Shown one piece after another: positions 38,650-46,705 of a stretch of DNA of 64,000 bases. The stretch spans positions 62,001-126,000 of the forward strand of contig NZ_JAMXWM010000002.1 of NCBI RefSeq assembly GCF_024125445.1, written 5' to 3'. This stretch comes from Sporolactobacillus shoreicorticis. Its GTDB lineage: Bacteria > Bacillota > Bacilli > Bacillales > Sporolactobacillaceae. A model generated the notes under the pieces. It searched no databases, was not told where the DNA came from, and saw only the letters and a list, made by a program, of their open reading frames with translations. Positions within the stretch are counted from its first letter, which is position 1, and each line of letters opens with the position of its first letter. Position numbers and translations under genes: made by a program.

Positions 38650-38731
38650 CGGTGCAGTTAACTGCTTACCTATTTTATTCGTTGATCTATTACTCGATAC
38701 AGACTGTAAGCAGATTAAATGAACTGCACCG
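38650..38731 (-). repeat. Long interrupted inverted repeat before the methyltransferase gene
   Basis: Outer arms CGGTGCAGTT (38650-38659) and AACTGCACCG (38722-38731) are perfect complements. Inner arms CTGCTTAC (38662-38669) and GTAAGCAG (38706-38713) are also perfect. The hairpin would have 2- and 8-base internal loops and a 36-base apical loop. No U tract follows on either strand, so it is not a plain terminator. Confidence 0.65.
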
Positions 38732-38885
38732 AGTAGCTACTTAGTTTCAGAATCATATTTTAACCCCCTCTTAGTATTAGTAATTGATATTAGCATGCAA
38801 CCGATTGCGTCGCAAATGCCAGATGGTTTACGGTTTAAGGGTATTTGCATGATTGATTCTTTTAGGTTTCTGTTATCGTCAACCT

Positions 38886-39491
38886 TCAATTAGTCTTGCG
38901 AAGGTTCAGTTCGAACACATTCCCCGTTCGCTTTTGCTTGGGAAAAAATTCTTGTTCCTGAAAAACAAGTTTTAGATCAGGTAATTCATCAGGAATTGCC
39001 GGGGTAATAATATAATTTCTGATCCACAGTCCTTCGCTGCCGGAACCATCGTCTGAGCGGCAGTCATAGCTGGAATCAGGAATTTTCAGTTCATAATCCA
39101 GTTGACGCTGATCATCGTGTTCCTTGTAATCGAACGGACTGGCGACCGTTAGCGAAAGTACGCTCGCATTTTCATATTGACGCAGATGAGTCACGCAGAT
39201 CATTTGATCGCCAAACTTCTGCCCACTCATTACAGGCACAAAACAACGAAACTTTTTCGGTTCGACTCTTGGCCTGAATACATCTTCATTCTGCATCATT
39301 GTAAAAATTTCTCGAAGCATATCCGGATAATGACCGAATTTCTTTCCCCAGCTTTGAAAAGTTTCCTCACTGGGGAGCTCCGGGTTGTCTCCGGCAATCT
39401 TTTTACGCTCCTGAATCAGTGCGCAAATCTTTTCATCAATCTGCTCAAGCTGTGGACTGTAATAAGTTGATATTGGTTCTCCTCGAAACAT
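38886..39491 (-). CDS. Hypothetical protein
   Basis: A 201-residue soluble protein with no signal peptide. The first 40 residues are helical and charged (LEQIDEKICALIQERKKIAG). The rest looks like a beta-rich domain with many aromatic and acidic residues. I do not recognise the family. The ATG has AAAGGGATGATT upstream. It is on the same strand as the methyltransferase, 270 bases upstream of it, and the two may or may not be co-transcribed. Confidence 0.6.
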   Translation of the reverse strand: MFRGEPISTYYSPQLEQIDEKICALIQERKKIAGDNPELPSEETFQSWGKKFGHYPDMLREIFTMMQNEDVFRPRVEPKKFRCFVPVMSGQKFGDQMICVTHLRQYENASVLSLTVASPFDYKEHDDQRQLDYELKIPDSSYDCRSDDGSGSEGLWIRNYIITPAIPDELPDLKLVFQEQEFFPKQKRTGNVFELNLRKTN

Positions 39492-39709
39492 CGTGAATCA
39501 TCCCTTTTCTTAAAAGAATACCATACTTAAGACAAGCATCTTTCAATTTAAATCCAGATCTTTTATAAAGGCCTGCAACCTTCGACGCAGTTAGGGTTCC
39601 TTTTTCTTACGGTCCCGCCATGCATACTGTAAGGAAGAAAAAGATAAAACTGTCGATGATGACCATAAACAGCAAAGCAGGTAGGCTTTGCATGTATTGT
39701 TTTGCTTTG

Positions 39710-40113
39710 CTTTGCTGATACAACAATCACCGTCATAAGATTTGGTTGGGTGATCAGGCAAGTACCCAATCTAAGAAATAGACGGAAAAATTCCACTTAA
39801 TTAGAAAATGAATGGAAAAATCGCTTAAATAGACGGGAAAATTCCGTTTATCAAATTAAAAAACATGAAAATGGGGGGGATTGTTTTGCATAGGCGGAAA
39901 AATTACCCTTATTTACCCGCGAAACAAGCGCTATGATGCTAAAACCGGAAAAATTCCGCTTATTTTACTCGTTACTTAATAAAGAACCGGAATGCTTTCT
40001 GTCTAAGCACAAGGTTGATAATTCAAAACCGCATGTGGAGCAAAGGAAGTGTCGCTAACTGTAGAGGAGCTGTTGCACAGAAAAGGAACTTTTGCTAAAT
40101 ACGCATACGTCCT
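39710..40113 (+). repeat. Dispersed repeat family 1, copy B
   Basis: Matches 6835-7207 in inverted orientation over its whole length. Inside are four dyad units at roughly 39778, 39826, 39888 and 39948. Each has a GGxAAAATT core flanked by complementary bases (for example AGACGGGAAAATTCCGTTT), so the transcript could form a string of short hairpins. It occupies much of the 640-base gap between the hypothetical gene at 39491 and the small remnant at 40134. The segment 39492-39709 shows no feature. Confidence 0.75.
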
Positions 40114-40133
40114 GGCGGACAGGATTCGTGGGC

Positions 40134-40292
40134 ATGGCCACTTTTCTCAGAATGAATACGATTGATTTCTATGCGGAAAAAGATGAAATTGTCTCTTTCA
40201 CGGTAAAAATTTCAGATCAACAGAACAAAATAAGCCTTAATGAAATCAGCAGATGGATTGAAAATCACTCTAGAAAAATAATGAACGATTAA
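40134..40292 (+). pseudogene. Small reading frame, probably a 3' gene remnant
   Basis: A 52-residue frame starting MATFLRMNTIDFYAEKDEI and ending in a stop that abuts a strong hairpin terminator. The codon use looks coding from MNTIDFYAEK onward, but there is no ribosome site and the 5' side is immediately replaced by repeat family 1. The simplest reading is a gene whose front was lost when the repeat arrived. The family is not recognised. Confidence 0.35.
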
Positions 40293-40321
40293 AACCATGA
40301 CTTTTTTCTTGTCATGGTTTT
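40291..40321. terminator. Bidirectional terminator
   Basis: AAAACCATGAC and GTCATGGTTTT form a perfect 11-bp stem with a 9-base loop. It lies between the end of the small remnant (plus) and the end of the SDR gene (minus) and could serve both strands. Confidence 0.75.
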
Positions 40322-40373
40322 GATTTAATGCCAGGCAAATGGGCTAAACAGGGCGAAGAAAAAATTCATAATC

Positions 40374-41039
40374 TTATTTGAAGATCAATTCTCGCTTATT
40401 TTGATCACTATACATGTTCCAGTAGGCTTGTGCGATACGTTCAGGGTCATATTTTGTGTTTTTTTCTATTTTACCCATGATTGTAACCGTACCCACATAT
40501 ATATTCTTTGTTTGCAGCTCCTCACCTAAAGAAAAAATAAAATTGCGCAGGGCAGCTTTTCCAAGCGACATTGATGAAAAGTCAATTGAAGGATGAAGGG
40601 CGAATCCACCGCCTGTAACCAAAAACGTTCCTTTTTTTTGCTTCACAAAATCAGGAAGGACCTCTGTTATACAAGTCTTTGCCCCAATGACATTCACTTT
40701 AAAATCATTCATTAATTCTTCCTCGGTCAAACAAGACGGAGCTTTTTTTCTCCTTATCACTGCATTGTAAATAAGCACTTCAGGCACCCCGTATTTTGTT
40801 CTTATTTGCTCAAATGCATTTTTAACAGATGAAGGATCTGTTGAATCTGCGGGGACACCAAAAGCGTTGATTCCTAAGTTCTTTAATTCCGAAACACATT
40901 GGTGAAGACGATCTTTCTTGCGAGCAACAAGTACAACGCCAAATCCATTCGAAGCAAATTTTCTGGCAATACTCAGTCCGATGCCTGAACCAGGACCAAC
41001 AATAATAGTCAGTTTATGATTCTGCTTCATATCATCCAT
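40374..41039 (-). CDS. SDR-family protein lacking the catalytic tyrosine
   Basis: A 221-residue Rossmann-fold protein with a GPGSGIGLSIARKF nucleotide motif (normally TGxxxGIG). The usual YxxxK active site reads FSSMSLGKAALRNF, so the Lys is kept but Met stands in place of Tyr, and NAG is replaced by YNA. It may bind NAD(P) without classical dehydrogenase activity. ATG 41039 has AAAGGAAG upstream, better than the ATG at 41057 that touches the LysE stop. It is third in a GntR-LysE-SDR operon. Confidence 0.75.
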   Translation of the reverse strand: MDDMKQNHKLTIIVGPGSGIGLSIARKFASNGFGVVLVARKKDRLHQCVSELKNLGINAFGVPADSTDPSSVKNAFEQIRTKYGVPEVLIYNAVIRRKKAPSCLTEEELMNDFKVNVIGAKTCITEVLPDFVKQKKGTFLVTGGGFALHPSIDFSSMSLGKAALRNFIFSLGEELQTKNIYVGTVTIMGKIEKNTKYDPERIAQAYWNMYSDQNKRELIFK

Positions 41040-41057
41040 CAGAAATCTTCCTTTCAT

Positions 41058-41639
41058 TTACGACCAAATTTCGATTACCGAATAAAAAAGCAAGGCTGCC
41101 ATGGCGATCGTCACCGCACGTTCATAGTGGTTAAAGAAGTTTTTAAATAGGGAACCGAATGAAGCCCAAAGCAGATTAGAACAGGTCCCGGCAAAACACA
41201 AAAAGAGTCCGAGAAGCAAAGCAATCCAAATGTTTTCATAGGCGGGCAGAATGAATGCTATGTATCCGGTCAAAAAGTAGAGCATGACTTTTACATTGGA
41301 TAAATTTAGAATCAGGCCGGAAATAAATAATTGCCGATTCGATTGATTTGTACTTTCTTTTTCACTTGATTTCCTAAATAGTCCCCAAATCAAATAGAAA
41401 ATGTAGAATGAACCCACGATTTTCATATAAGGCTCGAATGAAGGGATGTAAGTCATTAAGCGATCTGTAAATACGAGTGTGATGATGGCTAATACTAGAA
41501 ATCCGGCAAGAAGGCCTTCCATAAACGGAAAGGATCGTTTGAATCCAAGACGTTTGCTTTCTTCCAGTGCCATTAAATTATTGGGACCGGGAGTAAAAGC
41601 AAGAATAACAACATACGACAGAAAGGCAATGAGGTTCAT
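41058..41639 (-). CDS. LysE/RhtB-family exporter
   Basis: A 193-residue membrane protein with about six hydrophobic segments. The family opening FTPGPNNLMALEESKRLGFKR and the loop ISGLILNLSNVKVMLYFLTG are both clear. These proteins export amino acids or related small molecules by proton exchange. The GntR-family gene is 28 bases upstream and the SDR gene follows directly, suggesting a locally regulated export operon. The substrate is unknown. Confidence 0.85.
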   Translation of the reverse strand: MNLIAFLSYVVILAFTPGPNNLMALEESKRLGFKRSFPFMEGLLAGFLVLAIITLVFTDRLMTYIPSFEPYMKIVGSFYIFYLIWGLFRKSSEKESTNQSNRQLFISGLILNLSNVKVMLYFLTGYIAFILPAYENIWIALLLGLFLCFAGTCSNLLWASFGSLFKNFFNHYERAVTIAMAALLFYSVIEIWS

Positions 41640-41667
41640 GAACTCAACTCCTTAAATGGGTACAGAT

Positions 41668-42333
41668 TCACTTGTTTTGATATTTTTTGATATTGAGCCA
41701 ACCGTTTTTCCAATTTTTTTCAAGGGCTGAGCAAGCTTGATTCCTTTCTGATCTTTCAATGAATCTGATGATTTCAGCGTGTTCTTCACAGGAAGAAAGC
41801 AAATGGTCAAGCTCAGTGAAATAAAAAAGTTCGATTCTTTTTAACTTTTGCTTCAACCCTTCCAGCATTTCAATGAGGGGTTTATTGCAGGAACTTTTAA
41901 CGATAACATCATGAAAAGCAGTATCGTAAGCGTTCGCTTTTACGGCATTATTCTGGATAATTGATTCTTTCAAGTTTCTGTTATTGGCAACCATTTCCTC
42001 AAGTTGTTCTTTTTTGATATGCTCGATTCCTTGCTCAAGAGCCAGCTTTTCCAACGTCCAGACAATGGAATAGAGAGAATAGACTTCTTCAAAATCAATA
42101 TTGGAAACTTTTGTTGAACGATTGGGTTTTGTTACGATAAAGCCCTCATTCTCTAATTTCAGCAGTGCTTCGCGAACAGGGGTACGACTTACACCTAATT
42201 GTTCCGCCAAATCCAAATCTCTAAGCAATGTGCCGGGTTTCAGCGTCCCCTCCACAATCCGGTCTCTTAATCGCACATAGACCTCATCTTTTACAAATCG
42301 ACGCTTAATTTTTGTTTCCTTGTCAGGTATCAA
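41668..42333 (-). CDS. GntR-family regulator, FadR/FCD subgroup
   Basis: A 221-residue protein. The N-terminal winged helix reads VYVRLRDRIVEGTLKPGTLL, then LGVSRTPVREALLKLENEG (about residues 18-65), and is followed by a helical FCD ligand domain with His residues in TAFHDVIVKSS and EEHAEIIRFI. It probably responds to a small organic acid or amino acid and controls the LysE-SDR genes behind it. A GTGTAATATATCAC partial dyad lies upstream near 42360, too weak to call an operator. Confidence 0.85.
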   Translation of the reverse strand: MIPDKETKIKRRFVKDEVYVRLRDRIVEGTLKPGTLLRDLDLAEQLGVSRTPVREALLKLENEGFIVTKPNRSTKVSNIDFEEVYSLYSIVWTLEKLALEQGIEHIKKEQLEEMVANNRNLKESIIQNNAVKANAYDTAFHDVIVKSSCNKPLIEMLEGLKQKLKRIELFYFTELDHLLSSCEEHAEIIRFIERSERNQACSALEKNWKNGWLNIKKYQNK

Positions 42334-42521
42334 GTAATCACTCCTAAAAAGTGAGTAATGTGTAATATATCACTTGATTGAAGTATAGCACTTTTTTAAT
42401 TAAGATCAATCGAAACTTTTATTGACGTTCTTTAACGTGTATGACATTATCCCTTTAAATCATGGTTTGGCAGAAAATGTGCATAGGTCTACGTATCGAC
42501 CCCATGAATTTTATACGAACC

Positions 42522-42953
42522 TCATTTTTCACTCTCAGTCTGCAATGTAATACCGTTAGGGTCCAATTCATTTTTTAAGGTAATATGATTCATTACTGCC
42601 CGAGTTAGTGTTGTTTTTTCTCCAAGGATCGGAACTATTTCCGGTATCTCTTTCTTGAATAGCTTACTAAAGAACTTTGGCAAATCTTTCGATACTGTGC
42701 TTATTTCCGATTTTTTAATTTTAATTGAGCTGTCTTCTGATTCTACGGCATCATGATGGGTTTGCAGCCCAATTTGAAATCCATAAGGCGTTCCAACAAA
42801 GGTTCTTCTTTCATTTGCAAGAACGTTTAGATGCATTTTTTTTGCACAGTCAATGATTTTTTGGCAATCATTATCCGACATTAGAAAGCCAATATGATCA
42901 AATTTAATCTTTTTTCCAAAACCAAATGTGATGTTTATTGCCCCTTTTTTCAT
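42522..42953 (-). pseudogene. VOC (glyoxalase-like) protein, probably N-terminally truncated
   Basis: A 143-residue frame whose first 70 residues (KFDHIGFLMSDNDCQKIIDC, then RRTFVGTPYGFQIGLQTHHD) match the second half of a VOC metalloenzyme module. The first beta-alpha-beta unit with its metal ligand is missing, and upstream sequence belongs to a GNAT relic in another frame. No convincing ribosome site is present. If translated it would be an incomplete enzyme. Confidence 0.5.
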
Positions 42954-43101
42954 TTCTATGATTCAACCGAATATTCTTATTTCTGAAATCTTTCCACGTT
43001 AGCGGAGGATTAAATGTTTGAAAGTCATCTTGGTATTTTCCGATTCTTTGTGATACATAAAAACCATTTGCTGTATAAAATTCTTCGGTTTTTTCAACAA
43101 A
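42904..43101 (-). pseudogene. C-terminal GNAT acetyltransferase fragment
   Basis: One open frame without a start codon of its own reads FVEKTEEFYTANGFYVSQRI, then DDFQTFNPPLTWKDFRNK. This is the typical last helix and strand of a GNAT (EFYxxxGF motif B). A stop lies immediately upstream, so the acetyl-CoA-binding motif A is absent. It overlaps the VOC fragment frame. Confidence 0.45.
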
Positions 43102-43154
43102 TGGAGTTCAAAAATGATAAAAAAAAGCATGTAAACGTCGCCTTCTTATTAATT

Positions 43155-43529
43155 TTATTTTGAATCGAGGGAGAGGTGAAGACATATTAATTTTCTTAAT
43201 TCTAAGGGTGTGCGTTTTTCTTTTATAGAGTATTGTTTAAATCCCAAATGACTCCAAAATTTAAGAGCAAGCGGATTATTTTCTAAAACAGCGACTTGTA
43301 TATTGAAAAATTCCTGACGCCTGCACCATTCTAGAAATGCTTTTATAATCTCCAAATCAAAACCATGCTTTTGAAATTCTTTATGAATCATGATTAATCC
43401 GATTGATCGTTTTTTGTTATCCGTTTGTTCCATATAATCTAAGACGCCGATAAGCTGCATACTGCTGCGCAAAAAGATACCCATGTTTTTTCTTCCCATC
43501 ATTTCAGCTATCTGAAGGTCTCGCAACAT
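43155..43529 (-). CDS. GNAT acetyltransferase, probably lacking its N-terminus
   Basis: A 124-residue frame with GNAT features: IGLIMIHKEFQKHGFDLEII (motif A region, though without the R/Q-x-x-G-x-G loop) and VLENNPLALKFWSHLGFKQY (motif B). Coding-like sequence continues upstream of the first Met (GEIGRYTKKQ) to a stop near 43580, with no ribosome site. The first strand and helix of the fold therefore appear to be lost. Any activity is doubtful. Confidence 0.45.
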   Translation of the reverse strand: MLRDLQIAEMMGRKNMGIFLRSSMQLIGVLDYMEQTDNKKRSIGLIMIHKEFQKHGFDLEIIKAFLEWCRRQEFFNIQVAVLENNPLALKFWSHLGFKQYSIKEKRTPLELRKLICLHLSLDSK

Positions 43530-43580
43530 TTGCTTTTTCGTGTATCGACCTATTTCACCGTTAATCCCTTCACCTAATGG

Positions 43581-44012
43581 TCAGATGTTTTTCTCATTAA
43601 TGCTCAAGTTTCGATAGATGAGGTCTTCACGCTTTGTGAAACCGATCGATTGCCAAAACGCATTACCTGTTTGGTTTGTGGCGTAAACAACAAGAGCGAC
43701 TTTATTAATATCTTCTTCGCGCAAGGCATTAATGACGGCATTAACTAATTGCTGGCCAATCCCGAGACGACGGTAGTTGCTGTCTACGGCCGTATGATAA
43801 ATGTAGCCTCTGCGTCCGTCATTGCCGCAAAGGATGACTCCGACAATCGTTTGATTTTCCTCGGCGATGAAATTTGTCTTTGGGTTTCTTTTTAGAAATT
43901 TTTCAATGCCTTGGGCGGAATCATCGAGGCTGCGCATCCCCATTCCGTCAGTATGCGCCCACAGTTGATGTACTTCGGCGTAATCCTCTGTTTGCATTAA
44001 GCGAATTTCCAT
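43581..44012 (-). CDS. GNAT family N-acetyltransferase
   Basis: A 143-residue complete GNAT starting MEIRLMQTEDYAEVHQLW. Motif A is TAVDSNYRRLGIGQQLVNAV with the R-x-L-G-I-G loop, and motif B is ATNQTGNAFWQSIGF. It resembles YpeA/RimI-type small acetyltransferases. The substrate is unknown. It is the only intact gene in a block of acetyltransferase relics on the same strand. Confidence 0.8.
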   Translation of the reverse strand: MEIRLMQTEDYAEVHQLWAHTDGMGMRSLDDSAQGIEKFLKRNPKTNFIAEENQTIVGVILCGNDGRRGYIYHTAVDSNYRRLGIGQQLVNAVINALREEDINKVALVVYATNQTGNAFWQSIGFTKREDLIYRNLSINEKNI

Positions 44013-44024
44013 TGAATATTCTCC

Positions 44025-44490
44025 TCAATCATTGATCTCTAAATCATAATCCACATAATTATCCTTTGCCGTAAATCCGTAGCTTCTATAAAGAAGTTTG
44101 CCCATTGCCGATGCTGTGATTGTTACTTTTCCGCATTGTCTCTGTTGCGCCTCGTCGATCACATGATCCAATAGCCTCTTAGCGATTCCTTTTCTTCGAT
44201 AGGCGCTTAGGGTGTGCATCAGGACAGCGTACCGACATAGCCGGACGGATTTCCGTAGTAGGCAGGCCGCTGGCTGAAGGACATGCCGCTGGTTGCGATC
44301 ATCTTCCCGTCAACGAGAGCGATCCATGAAATAAAACTGCGTCCGCAAGTGCTTGAGTAAACTATTCGCTGAGCGGTTTTGTGAGATCGCTGGTCGGCAC
44401 GGCGCCTTCCTCAAGCAACTGCAGCTTTCTCATTTCAACGAATTCCGGAATGTCTTCTTTTTTAAGCCTTCGAAACTCAAAAGCATTCAT
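44025..44490 (-). pseudogene. GNAT acetyltransferase broken by a stop and frameshifts
   Basis: The gene starts at ATG 44490 (MNAFEFRRLKKEDIPEFVEM) behind GGAGATGGAG and meets an in-frame TAG at 44364-44362. Further on, pieces in other frames continue the fold: ISWIALVDGKMIATSGMSFS, then after another shift HTLSAYRRKGIAKRLLDHVI (motif A) and LLYRSYGFTAKDNYVDYDLE to the stop at 44025. Rejoined, they give one ordinary GNAT of about 155 residues. Confidence 0.75.
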
Positions 44491-44517
44491 GGCTCCATCT
44501 CCATGGTGTTTTAAATT

Positions 44518-44763
44518 TTATAATAGCGCGGACAGAATAAGAATTGGAATCTGAGCGTCTTTCTTTTTCAAACGTTGCCCGATTGTAAATCCATCGAGTC
44601 CGGGGAGCATCACATCGAGAATGACCAGATCCGCAGATGAAAAGTGTTCCATCACGTGTTCGGCCGATTTCAGCCAAGTGACCAAGTAGCCTCGTTCGTT
44701 CAAATAGCGGCTCACCCAATTGCCGATATCCTGATTGTCTTCAATATAGAGAACTTTTTGCAT
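44518..44763 (-). pseudogene. Truncated response regulator (receiver domain only)
   Basis: An 81-residue frame beginning MQKVLYIEDNQDIGNWVSRY with the phospho-acceptor Asp in VILDVMLPGLDGF. It stops right after IPILILSALL, before the Lys switch and the whole DNA-binding domain of an OmpR-type regulator, and no kinase gene is nearby. It is a 3'-truncated relic rather than a single-domain regulator, since even the receiver fold is incomplete. A CATGGAG-GCG-CTCCATG dyad lies upstream at 44832-44848. Confidence 0.65.
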
Positions 44764-45036
44764 TGCAGCCACCACTTGTTTGAAATTTAGGGACAAAAGC
44801 AAACAGGTTTATCTTTGCACTGCCAGTATACCATGGAGGCGCTCCATGACTGAATCACTTTGTAAATAAGAGAAGTATTTGATTTGGGAAAGTTTAATAA
44901 TGGATTAACAGAAAAAATGGATTGATAAACAGCGACAAGAAGATTTAGTCACAGAACCATTATGCTTGTTTAAACGTATTGATTTGTTTACTTGAGAAAA
45001 GTCAAGAAGTAGATAAGATAAGCGGGCATTTGTCTA

Positions 45037-45089
45037 TTGACAATCGTTCTTTGTTTGTTATGATTATTATACATACCGACCGAATGTAT
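45037..45089 (+). promoter_or_regulatory. Promoter and operator of the second TetR gene
   Basis: TTGACA (45037-45042), a 16-base spacer and TATGAT (45059-45064) are followed by the dyad ATACATACCGACCGAATGTAT (45069-45089, its first two bases lying before ACATACC), which would cover the start of transcription. A closely similar sequence recurs at 45788 before the next gene. Confidence 0.7.
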
Positions 45090-45106
45090 TAATAGGAGAA
45101 TGGAAA

Positions 45107-45745
45107 ATGGCACGAAATAAGCATCCTGAAGTGACTGTGAATCGCATATTGGATACCGCGCTCAAGCTTTTTCTCAAGAAAGGCTATGAGGAAACAACGA
45201 TACAGGACATCGTCGATCATCTGGGCGACCTGAGCAAAGGCGCGATCTATCATCATTTTCGATCAAAAGAAGAAATCATCAGCGCTGTGACGAATCGGAT
45301 GGTACAGCAGCAGCCACTGAATCAAATCACGGAAGATCATTCTTTAACCGGATTGCAGAAGCTGAAGAAAGTTTTTGTTGTTTCATTATCCAACAGTGAG
45401 CAGCGTCAGCTCTATCGCTCCGCATCGGCTGTGATGAAAAATCCGAAATTTTTATCGGAACAGCTTAATGAGTACATCACCGTACAAGCTCCTCAATTGC
45501 AAAAAATGATTCGTGAGGGCGTTGAGGATGGCTCGATCGCATCGAATCCATCAAAAGAGCTGTCGGAGGTTGTCATTCTTTTGTTTAATGTGTGGTTAAA
45601 TCCGGGTTTATTCGCGGCAGATAAAGAGCAATTTACGAACAAATTCTTTTTTCTTAAAAGACTGCTGGATCATCTGGGTGTACCTGTTATTGATCAAGAA
45701 ATAAGTGATGCATTCAAGGACTTTTGTGATGGAGTCTTTGCCTGA
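45107..45745 (+). CDS. TetR/AcrR family regulator
   Basis: A 212-residue protein. The N-terminal helix-turn-helix is ILDTALKLFLKKGYEETTIQ with KGAIYHHFRSKEEIISAV (about residues 14-57). The rest is a helical effector domain. ATAGGAGAA precedes the ATG. An operator-like dyad on its own promoter and a related one before the membrane-protein genes suggest autoregulation and control of those genes. The 126-base gap that follows carries the second operator. Confidence 0.88.
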   Translation: MARNKHPEVTVNRILDTALKLFLKKGYEETTIQDIVDHLGDLSKGAIYHHFRSKEEIISAVTNRMVQQQPLNQITEDHSLTGLQKLKKVFVVSLSNSEQRQLYRSASAVMKNPKFLSEQLNEYITVQAPQLQKMIREGVEDGSIASNPSKELSEVVILLFNVWLNPGLFAADKEQFTNKFFFLKRLLDHLGVPVIDQEISDAFKDFCDGVFA

Positions 45746-45787
45746 CACAGAATCAATTTTTTGTGTTGGGATTTTTTTTACTCTTTT

Positions 45788-45806
45788 ACATACCGTCGGT
45801 TGGTAT
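45788..45806 (+). promoter_or_regulatory. Second TetR operator, before the small membrane-protein genes
   Basis: ACATACCGTCGGTTGGTAT shares ACATACCG and the spacing of the dyad with the site at 45071-45089. A TATAAC -10-like element (45110 counterpart 45810-45815) follows directly, so the site would sit between -35 and -10. Confidence 0.6.
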
Positions 45807-45871
45807 TGATATAACAAAAATTCTTGCTTCATAAATCAATCTTTTATCAAAAAAAGATCGGAGTGTTAGAC

Positions 45872-46222
45872 ATGGAAATTAGTAACAGTTCAACAATACA
45901 ATTTCTGAAAAAAATCGGGCTTTACGTGTTAATCGGCTTTACGGGGATGTTTCTTATTCCGATTTTTGCCGTTGTGACTGTTGGGTTTACTCTTTGTGCT
46001 GCAATCGCAATTATTGGTGGTTTGCTGCGAACCTTTGGCGCAGAGTGGGTGAGTATGGATCTTAGCTTCTACTATGAGATTCCAAGAGCCTTCAGCCTGA
46101 TCGCAGCAATTTTGTTGAGTAGTATTCTGCTTTGCATTGCCTGGCTTTGCTCCATTGGATTAAGAAAATATTTAGGCTGGGCAGGGGCGCAACTTCGGAA
46201 CAGCAGAATCATACGGAAATGA
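45872..46222 (+). CDS. Small membrane protein, TetR-linked
   Basis: A 116-residue protein with two long hydrophobic hairpins: IGLYVLIGFTGMFLIPIFAV with VGFTLCAAIAIIGGLL, and SLIAAILLSSILLCIAWLCS. The C-terminus is basic. The family was not recognised. ATG 45872 was selected because CGGAG lies about 10 bases upstream; an upstream ATG at 45824 has no ribosome site. The TetR-type operator before it suggests inducible expression, possibly as an envelope stress or resistance function, which is a guess from context only. Confidence 0.6.
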   Translation: MEISNSSTIQFLKKIGLYVLIGFTGMFLIPIFAVVTVGFTLCAAIAIIGGLLRTFGAEWVSMDLSFYYEIPRAFSLIAAILLSSILLCIAWLCSIGLRKYLGWAGAQLRNSRIIRK

Positions 46223-46280
46223 AGTGGGTTTGGTGGGCTGTTTTAGCTTTTCAAAACGTGCAGATCGAGGAGGCAGATGA

Positions 46281-46559
46281 ATGATGAAACGTCACAATGA
46301 AAAATTAATTGTGGCATCGAGAAAATTATCCGCGGACGCATTGCGTCGATCAAAACAGACTGTGAAAAAAATGGCTCATCCATCGAAGAACGTAGATCAG
46401 GTAGGTTCTCGTATTGGTCGGACTATGGGCATTGGGTTGATTTTGACGGGCGCAACCGGATTGTTTATTGGGAGCGGTGCTTGGGCAGTGGGCAGCATCG
46501 CAGCCGGCAGTGCCACGATTATTTCTTCTGTTGTCCGCCAAAAAAGACAACAGAAGTGA
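46281..46559 (+). CDS. Small basic membrane protein, TetR-linked
   Basis: A 92-residue protein: a basic N-terminal half (SRKLSADALRRSKQTVKKMA) followed by glycine-rich hydrophobic sequence (IGLILTGATGLFIGSGAWAV, then AAGSATIISSVV) and a basic tail. GAGGAGG lies about 8 bases before the ATG. It follows the preceding membrane protein by 58 bases and is probably co-transcribed with it. No family was recognised. Confidence 0.6.
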   Translation: MMKRHNEKLIVASRKLSADALRRSKQTVKKMAHPSKNVDQVGSRIGRTMGIGLILTGATGLFIGSGAWAVGSIAAGSATIISSVVRQKRQQK

Positions 46560-46705
46560 TTGGAGTGGTTTGTGTTATGAATCAGAGAAAATTAAGTCTA
46601 TTGGAAATTAATAATCTATATTGATTCCTCCTCAAATAAGGTGTAAAATGTACGTCACTCATAGAGAAAAAAGGATCGATTAGAAAGCAAAAGGAGAGGA
46701 TTGAA

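Noticed and set aside
39563-39796. 77-residue minus-strand frame beside repeat family 1
   Set aside because: It overlaps the repeat, has no ribosome site, and shows no conservation in the corresponding part of copy A.
42355-42375. GTGTAATATATCAC as a GntR operator
   Set aside because: Only the outer three bases and the central ATAT are symmetric, which is too weak without a second site or binding data.
44477-44719. 80-residue minus-strand frame over the response regulator relic
   Set aside because: The receiver-domain frame at 44518-44763 carries clear motifs, and this frame has none.
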